The translations under genes and the position numbers were made by a program. A stretch of DNA of 64,000 bases from Ascochyta rabiei (taxonomy: Eukaryota; Ascomycota; Dothideomycetes; Pleosporales; Didymellaceae). The stretch lies in the NCBI RefSeq assembly GCF_004011695.2, contig NC_082405.1:124001-188000 (forward strand), read 5' to 3'. This document shows positions 22,507 through 33,439 of the stretch, one piece after another (within the stretch, counting starts at the first letter, position 1; each line of letters opens with the position of its first letter). Under the pieces are notes generated by a model. That model made no database searches. It had not been told where the DNA came from and worked only from the letters and a program-made list of their open reading frames with translations.

Positions 22507-25278
22507 TCATGTGCTATCCTTTGCTATCGTTGTATCTCGTATTCGTCTCATTGTATTGAGTAGATTCTCGACGAGCGGTGAGTTTGGCATGAGTGGATCG
22601 CTATCGCCCTGTCCCATTATATCAATCATGACACTCATGACATCCGTCAAATCGCTCAGTGGAACCAGCGGCGCGTCGTATCCATGGTTATGCATTACGG
22701 GCGTTCCCACGCCCAGAGAAGTATACCGATACGTTCCCAATGTCTCTTCATCGTCAACATGAACCACTTGCTGGAGATTTATAGCGGTGTGCCTTGCCTT
22801 ACTTACGCTTTCCTGGTCGTAAGAAAACATGCGTGACGCAAGACCAAACGCCCAGAAGGTCAAGCTGACGTGGAACAGCGAGATGGCGTAGAAGTCTCGG
22901 AGATGCGAGGGGGGAAGCTGCCTCGCAGCACGTACGACCTGACCTGCGTGCCATACAGCAGATCTGGCCGCTTTGCTGCTCGCCCATTCTTTCATCGAGG
23001 CTTGTACATGACTTGTGTCTTCCAGAGTTTCTCCCAGACCGCAGAAATGCTGGAGCTCTTCAAGAGAAGTGTGTAAATGCATAAGGATCAGCTCCAGCAG
23101 GAGCATGTTTTCGTTTGGGTATATGACGCGATAGTAGTCGAATACTTTGAGAAGCTCTTGTTGTCGTGTCATCATCGTCAAGCGGCTGTCCCATACGGAA
23201 TTTCTGTTTGGTTCGACAAAAAACAATCGGGCCAGTTTCCGGTACTCCCAGACCATACCCCACATGGCGTACAGGAAGGCGGAACAAGAGAGTTGGAAAT
23301 CGATCACCATTTTTCTTTCCTGCATAAGATCAGGGATAGCAAGGCATTCCGTCAGAGAGGGACTCATTGTCGTACACATGTCGGTGTTCGTTTGGTACTT
23401 TTCTTTCCATTCCTCTGCAGAACCCGCCAACCACAGCTCCTGCGGCTCCGGCAGCGGAAGGTCAAGTTCGGAGTAGGAGATAGCAGGGTTTGTGAGCAGT
23501 GACATTGATGCCTGTGCGTCATGGCTCAGGAGATGGTACACTAGTCTCTTGAAGGACTCCTGCTGGACCCAAGTGCGCCACTTCTGCTCCAGTACAAACC
23601 CTACATCTTCTGGGCCAAAAACCTGAACTGAATAACTGGACCGCCTGAAGCGATTTCCCCGCCTCAGCATCGACAACAGCGGTTGCTGGAAACTCTCTGA
23701 GATCTCGATCTTTCTGCTGCTGCCACTCCAAAGTCCAATTGCGAGTTGTAGCATGTAAGCTTGGGACATCTCCAAGTCTCGAACGAGCGTGTTATCAGCT
23801 TCCCACACTGTAGGCGCGTGGTTGCGGACAACTTCCTGTATGGCAAATCCAAGTTTGCGCAGTGATCGATCTGGGGTTAGGACTGCACCAGCCGCTGCCA
23901 TGGCGAGCAGCAACTCTGGTCTAGCTTTTCCTGGCACAAAACTGGCTGTGTGAATCCAAGTCCGTGCTGAAGGAGTTGGGCCAGCAAGAAAGAATTGGAT
24001 CAACTTGTCTAGCAACATAACCGAAGGAAAAGCCGACAAGGCAGGGAGGATGTGCGATCTCACTTGACTAAAGATTATAGCGAGAATTTTATCTCGGGCT
24101 GCCGAATCCAGTTTCTCGGTAGTCGCTCGTCTTCTCACCTCTACGAGGCTTTCCGGCGTTCCCTCAATGTGGTCTTGTGTGGGTATAGAGAGGTCCCCTT
24201 GTTCTGAGTAGCCATGGACACCAGGCACTGGAACAAAACGCCAGATAGAGTTTGAGATATTTCCATGTGTAAGCTTGGCATCTGACCCCTCACCAGATAT
24301 CGAACGATTCCAAGCAGTTGTTCTGTTGTGTGGGTTCAAAGACAAATCAACTGGTGTTTGGGCCTCAAAAGGCACTCGAGTATTGTATGTGTTCAAAAAG
24401 TTAAGATCGATCGCGCTGAAGTCAAGATCGATTTCACCACCATAGCCTATCAATCCGCTAGGAGTCAGTGTGCCGCTCAGGAAGTCGGTAGCAAAGGTTC
24501 CAGATGGAAGGAAATCAATGGTAGCAGACTGTTGTGACTGCGGCCTGACAAGAGTGTTATGTTCTTGCTCGTATTGATGTGGTGCAAGTGATGAAGGTGA
24601 TGGAATATGTGGTGGAATGTGGTTCATGGTGTTTGCCACCAACAACTGATCAAGAGCATGCTCTTCACTTTCAAGAGACAAGCTTGGTTCCTCGTTGTTC
24701 GATACTAGAGAAGTACTCCGATGCTGCGGAGCCGGTGTTCCTCCCGTGGCAGTGGCCGCTTCGCGGGACTCCTGCGCAATTGATCTAGGAGCTGAAATGC
24801 AAGCGACGTTCTTCCTTAGACAGCGTTTGCAAGGTTTTTTATCCTCGCATTTTAGGTGATGCTCAGCGCATGCCTCGCAAGCTTTGGAGACACGGAGAGG
24901 TATTGACGAATTGTCGCCAGTGCGGCGACGCTTGTTCCGTGACTCGTCGTTTAGGGTAGTGTGTAGTAGAGCATGTCGTCTCAGCAAATCGCTAATTCTT
25001 AATGAGCAGGAGCATCATATACTACCACAACCTGCTCACACTCTGCTAAACTTCTTGCTGCATGTTTCGCAATGGTAGGGTTTCTCCTGCGTATCTGCAT
25101 CATTCAGTCAGTTTGTTGAGTGCCGGAAAAATCAGTTCAGGTTGTATTTAGGCCCGATGTACGTACGCGATCGCACATGACGAGCCAAGTGGTCAAGGCG
25201 GGAATACGACTGGCAGCAGGTTCCACACTGGAAGAGGCCACCCTGTTGTTGACCGCTGTGAGCAGGAAAGGCGGACAT
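22507..25278 (-). CDS. C2H2 plus Zn2Cys6 transcription factor
   Basis: Three exons: 25278-25167, 25094-25040 and 24991-22507, 883 residues. The first two small exons complete two C2H2 fingers (CGTC...HLARHVRSH; CETCSKKFSRV...LRRHALLH), and a Zn2Cys6 cluster follows at about residues 90-120 (CEACAEHHLKCEDKKPCKRC...C). The rest is a long fungal_trans-type region (from about residue 350) and an acidic C-terminus. A call from the long open frame alone (24987 start) would lose the first finger and half of the second. Such dual-finger proteins are nuclear DNA-binding regulators of filamentous ascomycetes, often of carbon or secondary metabolism. Same-strand adjacency to the GH78 gene suggests, but does not show, that it controls it. 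Confidence 0.87.
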
Positions 25279-25670
25279 GGTAGAGCAGGAACGACACTGT
25301 GCAAAAAGGATGCTACCCGTCAGGTGGGCAATGCTTTCTATTGAGCGGGCTCCCGAAGGTCGGAAAGGTGGGGGCCGGACGAGGTGGGGGAACGAAGTGC
25401 GGGGGAAGCTACCTAGGGTCCCCACAATATACGCAAGCTTCGCAACGAACGTAAGCTACCGCTCTTCGAACCGAATTCTGACATCTTATGAAAACGATTG
25501 GTAGAATGCTAGTGGTACCAGGCGTAGTGACTAGAGGTCCAGGTCGATGTTCGGATTGGTCCCTCCACTCGATTAAGTGACGGTGGCGCGTCCACGCATG
25601 ATCTGTGTGGTTCAGCATCAAATGCTCATCATATGCGTCAAGAAGAAACGTTGCCGGAACCCAACTCTCA
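25279..25670. other. Promoter region of the C2H2-Zn2Cys6 gene
   Basis: No gene seen. An open frame extends the regulator upstream to 25425, but that extension is low in complexity and proline/arginine-rich, so the ATG at 25278 is preferred. Confidence 0.35.
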
Positions 25671-26430
25671 TTACACATAAAGCCCACCGTTTGCCATCAA
25701 ATGCGTTCCGTCAATCCAGCTTGCACGTGGCTCGCATAGTAATGCCACGGCAAAGGCGATTTCATCCGTCCTACCCAATCTGGCTTCCACAGGTGTCTTG
25801 TCGATGACTGGCTGTATCTTGGTCATGAACTCTTCCCCAGCCTGCGCGAACCCTCGGTTCTCGTGGGTCATGGGCTGACAGCGTTCACAGTAACGCCACA
25901 TTTCGGCGGTAACTCCTTCGCCCATACTCTAGTGGAACTGTCCACCAATCCTTTGCTCCCTGTATAGATCGTCTGCACGGGAGGAACTTCTTTCGCAGAA
26001 TGGACACGAAGTTGATGATACGGCCTCGGTGCTTTGGGGGATAAGGCATGGTTGATTGTGTAAGGAGAAACGTGCCTCGCCCATCAAGATTGACAAGTAA
26101 ATCCCAGTCGTCCAATGTCTATTCTTCGAATGGCTTATTAACTGCGAACGCCGCAGTTTTAATGAGAATTTCAACCCTGCCAAACTCTTTGATAGCCTCT
26201 TGGACAAGTTTCTTCGATCCATCGATTGTAGAGGTGTCGGCTTCCACCGCAATTGATCCGGTGGGCAAGCTTGCTGCCAACTTTTCTGCCTCTTCTCGTA
26301 GCTTCGGGTATGTGTAATTGATAATCACGTTTGCGCCTCGCCACTCAAGTTCGTGGCCAATATGAGCACTGATACCTGAGCTGGAACCGCTCACGATAGC
26401 GATTTCATCGTGGAGAATCCGTTTAGGCAT
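25671..26430 (-). pseudogene. Short-chain dehydrogenase/reductase pseudogene
   Basis: The minus strand encodes a classical SDR in pieces. 26430-26119 has the Rossmann start (IAIVSGSSSGI...) and reaches KPFEE, then a TAG. The reading continues in frame as LDDWDLLVNLDGRGTFLLTQ and GRIINFVSI, then shifts frame. A second frame carries the TIYTGSKGLVDSSTRVWAKEL block with the catalytic Tyr and Lys, and a third frame ends as GRTDEIAFAVALLCEP...NGGLYV. At least one nonsense codon and two frameshifts are needed. The NNAG motif reads KTAA and the glycine-rich loop is altered. Relatives are 3-oxoacyl-ACP-reductase-like or naphthol-reductase-like enzymes of fungal secondary metabolism. Confidence 0.85.
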
Positions 26431-26822
26431 TTTGGAGCGAACGGCGTAGAACTGATAGCCGGTGATTTTCAGGTGAAGGATTTGTTGAAATTGGTCCTAA
26501 CAAAACGCGATATTGTTCTTCGAAGAAGTGTCTGAGACACATATGTCTCTGATGTACTCTGCTAGGGCAAGTCAAGTCCAGTGCAAATGAAAACATATTT
26601 GTCTTCGTACAACGCTAAGGCTGCAAGCCCGGGATTGTGGACCACATGCCCACGAATTTTTAGATTTTAATGCGGCGTCAATACAGGCTGGGGGCTGTCG
26701 AAGGTTAAATTCCAGTGCAAAAACCCTCGCAAGACATCTTCCCAAAGGCAGATCGTTACACGGTGTTGGTCATCATACCGCGCCTCTACATCGAAAAGGG
26801 ATCTGACGAAGACTGAGCTACC
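26431..26822. other. Former divergent promoter between SDR and FAD oxidoreductase relics
   Basis: A 392-bp gap between divergently oriented dead genes, the arrangement of a shared bidirectional promoter in a cluster. No specific operator recognised. Confidence 0.35.
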
Positions 26823-27393
26823 ATGAGCGAGGCACAAAATTTACCCATCACTTGGAGAAACGATACAAGCACCGAGGAACAGGAACGTGCGCGCGTCGGC
26901 CGCGTCTTCAACCACCGAAGCCCAAGTCGCTTCCCAGTCGCCGTCGTCGAAGCCGAGAGAGAAGATCATATCGATCAGGCGGTGAACATTGCACGACACA
27001 GGAATCTGCATATTTCAGACCGCTCTAGCAGGCACTCATGGGCGGCTTAGAGCGTACGAGATTATGCGATATTGATTGATCTGAGCAATTACAAGCAAAG
27101 AGTTGAACAAGACAACGGGTGTTATGACTGTCTCCCCAAGCACAACAAGGATCCAATTTAACTCTTTACTGGAAACAGAAGGGTCGATGTTTCCGGGAGG
27201 ACATTGTCCAGATGTTGGACTTGAAGTTTTCTACTTCAAGGTGGGATGAGCTGGGTCTGCAGGGTAAGCAGAGTCTCTTTCAGTACGGTTTCTGACATGA
27301 TGTCACAGATCTGAGGCTGGATATGCCAACACTTCGAAGCAATAGATGTGATTACTGCGAATGGCCAGCGACTACACTACAACGAGAAAGAAA
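26823..27393 (+). pseudogene. FAD-linked oxidoreductase (BBE/PCMH type) relic
   Basis: The N-terminus is open from 26823 (MSEAQNLPITWRNDTSTEEQ) through the FAD-binding start FPVAVVEAEREDHIDQAVNIA to HSWAA. There a TAG replaces the expected TGG, and the frame continues as SVRDYAILIDLSNYK. The RSGGHS FAD-attachment motif reads RSSRHS. Further pieces in shifted frames include FPGGHCPDVGL and EAIDVITANGQRLHYNEKE. The C-terminal half, including any berberine-bridge domain, is absent because the sequence passes into an MFS gene near 27394. Such enzymes commonly occur in secondary-metabolite clusters. Confidence 0.8.
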
Positions 27394-28114
27394 TCGAATG
27401 GTATTGTGGGCTGCGCTTGTCGTGTCTGGAACGATCTGTTTCCTCGTCGCCATCACATCGAATTTCGCCCCCGCCTTCGAGACGGCGTATGGATTCAAAC
27501 CCTGGCAATCTGGTCTCTGCTTCGTTGCAGCACTTGTTGGGCCTTTCATTGGAATATATCCGGGGGTCATCTCTCCGACCGGATAGCCGACATCCAGACA
27601 CAGCCCAATGGAGGCGTTCGCGAGCCTGAGATGCGATTACCTGTAATCCTTGTGAATGTCGTTACGGCACCGCTCGCACTCGTGTTATACGGCGTGGGAT
27701 TGAAGTACAGGCTCCACTGGATCTGTCTCACAATTGCTCTCGGTTTGAATAAATCCATCTCGGGCCTGTTGCTCGATCTTTTCTAACGCTCACAGTCAAT
27801 TAATCTATAGCGCAAGCCACAAATGTTACGCTTGTGCACACCATCGACTGCTGAAGATCCGTAGCTGAGGAAATCACGGTGACACAGATGGCCCGAAAGT
27901 CTGCGTTTGGATTTTTGTTGTCCTTTTATACAAACCCTTGGGTGCAAAAGTCGGTTTACCTCAATGCCTACAGTGCTGTGGATGGCATCTCTGGTCGCTT
28001 GATAGATCTCGGTGTATCGTTTTTTTGGGCCCCAGAACCAGGAGTGCTACCTAGCAATGGGCGCCGGCCCATAAGTCGGTGCACTGGTATGAGGACCGCG
28101 AGGTGGGTGAGTGA
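27394..28114 (+). pseudogene. MFS transporter relic, C-terminal half
   Basis: Begins mid-protein with a membrane segment (WAALVVSGTICFLVAITSNF), then AFETAYGFKPWQSGL and GPFIGIYPG. It changes frame to GGHLSDRIADIQTQ and LPVILVNVVTAPLALVLYGVGL, breaks near 27786, and resumes as EEITVTQMARKSAFGFLLSFYTNPWVQKS, ending near a plausible natural terminus (28112-28114). The first six or so membrane segments are missing: they were deleted together with the end of the FAD gene. Several frameshifts and stops make it non-functional. Confidence 0.8.
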
Positions 28115-28574
28115 AGCACAGACGCTGATAAGTTTCCGCAAATGCGTCCTGCTGATAGGACTGACGTCATTTCTTTCAATCGCATGGATCTGTGAGGATT
28201 GATCGTACGTCTGTCTGATCCCGTCAACTTCATGTCCTCTTCGAAAAACACATGGAAATGATTAAAAAGAGTTTCTGGCTTCTGAGACTCTGGGTGACAG
28301 CATGCCCAGGTGGAGGTAGCCGATGTCACTAGCCACCAATCAGGAAGGTACTCTACTCGACCAAGCCTTCCGTTAGCGGCAAGCACGGCTTGTCATCTAG
28401 CTTGGAGAAGCTTATCGTCCTCCTATCATCTTCCAACGATTGTCGCACGTGTGAACATTTCGCCGCCGTGCCTCTCTAGACGTTCAGCGAATTTGGCAAG
28501 GGGTAACGCATATAAATCGGCCAGGGAGCCTTCCTATCATCATATAGTCCGCTTCATCAGCTTCGATCCTTGAG
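28115..28574. other. Promoter region of the phosphatase gene
   Basis: No coding feature seen. A TATA motif (tataaat, 28511) lies 64 bp before the ATG at 28575. Confidence 0.45.
28511..28517 (+). promoter_or_regulatory. TATA box of the 5'-nucleotidase-like gene
   Basis: tataaat at a suitable distance from the start codon at 28575. Confidence 0.45.
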
Positions 28575-30840
28575 ATGCGGTTTCAAAGTGTCAGCGTCAT
28601 TGCTGCTGCTATTGCTACAGCTTTGGCATGCGGAGGAGACCACAGTTGCTATGGGCCGCTGAAGGATGATGTGGTCTTGACACGCAATGTTAGGCGTATG
28701 CAGCCAGATGCAAGCAATGCGACCACAGGGCCAAAAGCCCCTCTTGAATGGGGCCAGATCAACTTCTTGCATACGACCGATACGCATGGCTGGCTAGAGG
28801 GTCACATCAAGGAGCAAGTAAGACATCGAGCCCGTCTGTCTATGATTGGTTGAGACTGATGCGTAGTAGAGTTATGGAGCTGATTGGGGTGACTTCGTCA
28901 GCTTCACAAGGCATATGAAGCAGAAGGCCAACAAGCTTGGTGTGGATTTGTTATTGGTTGACACAGGTGTAAGCCGCTCTCAGAGTCATAGTACTCTCAC
29001 AAATTGGCTCAACACAACTAAACGTCATTAGGATTTGCACGACGGAGCCGGCTTGAGCGACGCAACATCACCCAATGGTGTAGTGTCCAATCCTATTTTC
29101 GAGAACGTTGATTACGACCTTCTGACAATTGGAAATCACGAGCTCTACGTAACAGAAATTGCCTACGAGACCTTTAGCAACTTCTCAAAGGTGTACGGAG
29201 ACAAGTACATCACAAGTAATGTGCAAATCAAGAACCCCGCTACCGGACAGTTTGAATACATTGGTGCACAGTATCGCTACTTCACCACGGAGCGAGGTAT
29301 GATAAGTCCATACATCAATGTCCACGACTGATCTTAAGCAAGGTCTACGCATAATGGCATTTGGGGTGCTCTTTGACTTTACTGGCAACAGCAATGTTTC
29401 GAAGGTCATCAAAGCGGCTGATCTGGTGAAAGAACAGTGGTTCCTTGACGCTGTCAACTATAAGGATCCCATTGATCTTTTCGTACTGGCTGGTCATAAC
29501 CCGGTCAGGCTTAACGAGTCGAGCAGCTCTTTTGACACGGTATTTGGTGCTATCCGTGGTGAGAGGCCAGACGTGCCCATTCAGGGCTTCGGCGGTCATA
29601 CTCATATCCGCGACTTTACCGTGTGGGACAACAAAGCTACAGCATTAGAGTCTGGTAAGATCTCGAGTATCTTTTCACGTTCCTCGTGATTGCTAACATC
29701 GATTAAGGTCGATACTGTGAGACGTTGGGTTGGTTAGCTATGTCTGGCATCGAGTCCACGGCAAAGAAGGTAAAGAAGAACCCCAAAGGTGTACCAAACC
29801 CTACACGAAGTGCTGTCCCGCCACCAAGCACTGGTACAGTCAGTGCGAGTTTGCAGTTGCCAACTTCAACCTCTCCTTCCAGTTTGCGTTATGCCCGACG
29901 CTACCTAGACTGGAACCGTCAGACGTTTGCATACCACGCCAAGGGTAGTCAGAACTTCAATGCGTTTGGTACACCCAAGGGCGCTGCAGTTACATCCGAG
30001 ATCACAACAGAGCGCGCTAAGCTCAACCTTACCAGCCTCTATGGCTGCGCGCCTGAGACGTACTGCCAATACTGCAAACCATACGGGACTGATGGCAACA
30101 TCTTCAAGCTACTACAGACCGCTCTTTCTACAGTCGTTGTAAATGAGACACGCAAAAATAACTCTCGCTTGATCATCATCAACACTGGGAGCATTCGATT
30201 CGATCTTGCCAAGGGACCATTCACGTATGATGATTCTTTCATCGTCTCGCCGTTCGATGATGCGTTCCAGTTCATTCCTGACGTTCCTTATGAGCAAGCC
30301 TCTAAAGTCATCGACATTCTGAACGCGGGACCATACCAGAAGAAGCGTGACCTCGAAAACGCTGATTTCGATTTCAACACCATCCTCGCTGATCGCGACA
30401 CCTGCATTGATCCACCACTCACACATTCTTATGAGGGGGTAACTCGCCGCTCGAAACAAGGTGGACGTTTGATACGACGTCAATCTACCACTCCCACCCC
30501 GGGATACACCACCGTGGACGACTTTGGCAATGACGGTGATGATACTGTCCATTCGAACATCCCGCACTACCCTCAGCCCAACGATCTTCAGGCTAATGGG
30601 TCATTTCCCCTGGATGGGTCCCTCCCCAAGACCGTTGATCTTGTCTTTCTCGACTTCATTGCTAGTTACATCGTCAATGCTTTGAACAGTGCTGACGTGG
30701 GTGGCAAGTTTTCGTTGAACCAGGTCTCCTACTATATGGACAAGAAGTTCACAACTAACAGCTACCTTCCTGCGTATGCGAAGGTTGCTTGGCAGGCCAA
30801 TGTACCGAATTGCCCTATCGGAGAAGGAATCGGATTTTAG
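28575..30840 (+). CDS. Secreted metallophosphatase / 5'-nucleotidase family protein
   Basis: Five exons: 28575-28817, 28870-28968, 29032-29296, 29343-29654 and 29708-30840, 683 residues; every junction keeps frame. Residues 1-19 form a signal peptide. The calcineurin-like metal-binding motifs are all present in order: TTDTHG, VDTGDLHDG (made by splicing), IGNHELY, LAGHNPV and GGHTHIRD. The C-terminal 5'-nucleotidase-like domain follows from about residue 350 ([19 protein letters not shown]). Known relatives include fungal secreted or vacuolar 5'-nucleotidase-like proteins that hydrolyse nucleotides or other phosphate esters. A role in phosphate or purine scavenging outside the cell is inference. 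Confidence 0.9.
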
Positions 30841-31972
30841 TAGATAACTTTTTACAACGACCATCTACACGGCGTCGATTAGCAATAATGTACATTAGCC
30901 TCAGTAGTCAGGCTCAGCTTCGGAAAATCAACGTATTCTAGTTTGAGTATCTTGAACTCATCCTTGATACAATGAGTATCTTTCCCAAAAGCAAGTCATC
31001 ATTGTGTCATGATAAATGTATTTTCTAAGCAACTGCACTTGGGGTCGGTACGACACAATTAAGCCTGTACTTTTGTAACAACTCAAGATGTGACATAGGT
31101 AGGGGCGCCATCGGGAAGCCCATATCAAGACGAGCGCGTGACTTGTTGCTTTGAGCTCGCTGATGTGGCTATGGATAACTTCTTGTCGTTTGGTTTGTAA
31201 ACAGGAAAGAAAGAAACCCAGTTCGATACAAATAGAGGACAATGATCTTCTATTGACCATCTGAACAAATTGGTAGCGACTTGCTCGGGACGAATATTCT
31301 GCGAACACAAAACCATGACTATGAGCATATCTAGACTAGTCTGTATCTATATTGCGGCTAGGTGACGCAGTGATGGTCTTCTAATGCTGGGTTATTTATT
31401 AGACGGCGTTTCCTTCGGCTTTCCTGCTTGACTTTGATCTCTCTACATCAGACATATGTATATCTGCCTTGTTCATCTGTTAACTCCTTACATAACGCTG
31501 ATCATGACCCCGAATTCGGGTATCGACAGGTCCACTTTTCTCAAGCGCTGGAACCTAACAGAGCGTAAAGTTCAGGGATATAGGAATATTTGAGACGTTG
31601 CCCCATGTACCGCATGCGTGCGCTGGGGCTCCTTAACAGCCTCGCGTTTTGTCCAAATAGCGTTTTTGCCAGAATTGTGACAGTAGCCATTACCCCCGTT
31701 TCGAGATTAGAGTTTACGTGCATATCTAAATTTTTGGCAGTCCTCCACTTGCCTCTGTAGGACTCGCATAACACGATAGTTTCATCTGCTCAAACGACGT
31801 GTTGACTCCCTATCGCACTTTGCTTGGATCTTGGAGATGGTGTGTGACGCGGGTACCTTTTGCAGCGCGGCTAGGCAATTTCGTTGTTCACGTCTGATCT
31901 ACCACGGAAGAATCGAAAGCCAATATCTGATCTTCGGGAACATATCTCTTACTCGGCTCTGTTAAAAGGCTG
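30841..31972. other. Intergenic region
   Basis: No gene recognised. Short open frames at 30958-31328 and 31541-31774 show no family signature. Confidence 0.4.
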
Positions 31973-33174
31973 TCAGATTCGTGATGAAATACCTCTCCAC
32001 CCCGAGATGAACATACATTCCGAGCTGGCGAACTCAAGAAGCCTCCTGTACAATTTCAGCAATACACGGACTTTAGTATCCAATCCTTTCTTCAACGATT
32101 CCAGGAAGTCCGCCTCAAGAGTCGTGGGTCATGTCATCGCAGCTCGCAAGGCTGGATGTCCGGAGGTATCGATGCTGTACTGCAGGGTGTGGCGCAGTTG
32201 CTCCGCAGCTTTTATGCGGCTAGCTTGACTTTCTGCTGACTCGCTTGGTAAAGGGTAGCTGGCAGCCTGAATCTCAACAAGGAAAGATGACAACAATGCA
32301 GATGGTTTATTCAGCTGATCACCGATGCTTCACCGGATGATTGCGTCGAAGGGCCCATTCTCAATCCAGGGCACGGCGGTGTTGAGAACGAAGGACATCC
32401 CGCGGAGTAGCTGGAGGATCTCAATCAAAATCTCAAGAGAGTAGGTTCGAGCGTCTGCAAAAGCGTTCATGATGGTCAGTGAAGCCGATGCGAACAACGC
32501 ATGGCAGTTGGCTGGCCCAAGGTCTGCGAGAGTTCGGTTCAGACCTGTGAGGGCTGCTGACTGGTGAGTCGAGGCAAGAACACGATAGTAAGAAGCCCTC
32601 GACAAGTTTATATAAGCAAGATGATTGGCCGAGAAAGATAGAATAACGTGCATAAGATGCGGATGCTTGAAGCCCTCTTGTGGTACCGCGAAGCCCCAAA
32701 TCTGTTTTGCGGCTTGCAGTCCGGGCATTGTCATGTGAGCATGAGCAGTATAGTGATGCATCAATTCTAGATTATGCATCCATTCTCCGGCTGTGGCTTC
32801 TGGAGACGTGGTGAATGGATCGTACTGGTGGGCAGGTCTCAGTTGATGTTTGACACAATCAGTCGTTGTTGATCCGGGTAACAAAGACATGTCATAGCCA
32901 TCCGGGTAACAAAGACATGTCATAGCCATCCGGGCTGGTTGAGCCTGTGTGTGTCGATGGCGTCTGAGAGACTGTGTGTGCGCGGCTTGATACAGAGATA
33001 CTCAGCAGACTGCACTCAACGCGGTATCTAGCACACGCGCCGCACGGCCGGTTCTCGTCGCACTAAAAAGGTGATCTCGTTGTTAACAGGAAGGCTGTTG
33101 GTACATACCTTCACGCGTCTCGCCTTGCATTGCACACACCCATGGCGACTCTTCTTAGATCCCAACCTCGGCAT
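31973..33174 (-). pseudogene. Zn2Cys6 transcription factor pseudogene
   Basis: Exon 1 (33174-33109) gives MPRLGSKKSRHGCVQCKARRVK. A 46-nt intron follows (gtatgt ... ttttag), and exon 2 starts CDENRPCGACARYRVEC, completing a perfect Zn2Cys6 cluster. About 45 codons later an exact 28-bp tandem duplication (32874-32929) shifts the frame by one. The downstream frame then encodes the regulatory domain (WMHNLELMHHYTAHAHMTM, GFKHPHLMHVILSFSANHLAY, LFASASLTIMNAFADAR) up to a TGA at 32330-32332. It continues in the same frame to a second TGA (32129-32131) and ends at 31973. The layout is that of Upc2-like regulators with a Fungal_trans_2/DUF3468-type domain. The second TGA probably replaces TGG (AAMT-stop-PTTLEADF). 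Confidence 0.85.
32874..32929. repeat. Perfect 28-bp tandem duplication
   Basis: Two identical units, 32874-32901 and 32902-32929, each beginning ccgggtaacaaag. 28 is not a multiple of three, so the coding frame of the surrounding regulator is broken. The copies have no differences, suggesting a recent event. Confidence 0.9.
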
Positions 33175-33439
33175 GGCGATTTACGCGAGAACACGCTGCT
33201 ATTGAGTAAAGTGCGGTTCGAATACGAGAGCGAGAGCTCGATGTGGCTTCGCGATTTGCCGACGGATCCTGAGCGCTAGTGTCCCTTTCGGTTAGCACCC
33301 TTTCCGTGCCTTACTCTTCCTTTCGGGCTATAACTATGTGGAAACAACGGTAGCCTTGATCCTTAGATGGCAGTGTAGCATTTGATGGCCAAGGAGTCTA
33401 TTCCAACTACGACTGGCATCTTAAAGAAGAGCACATACT

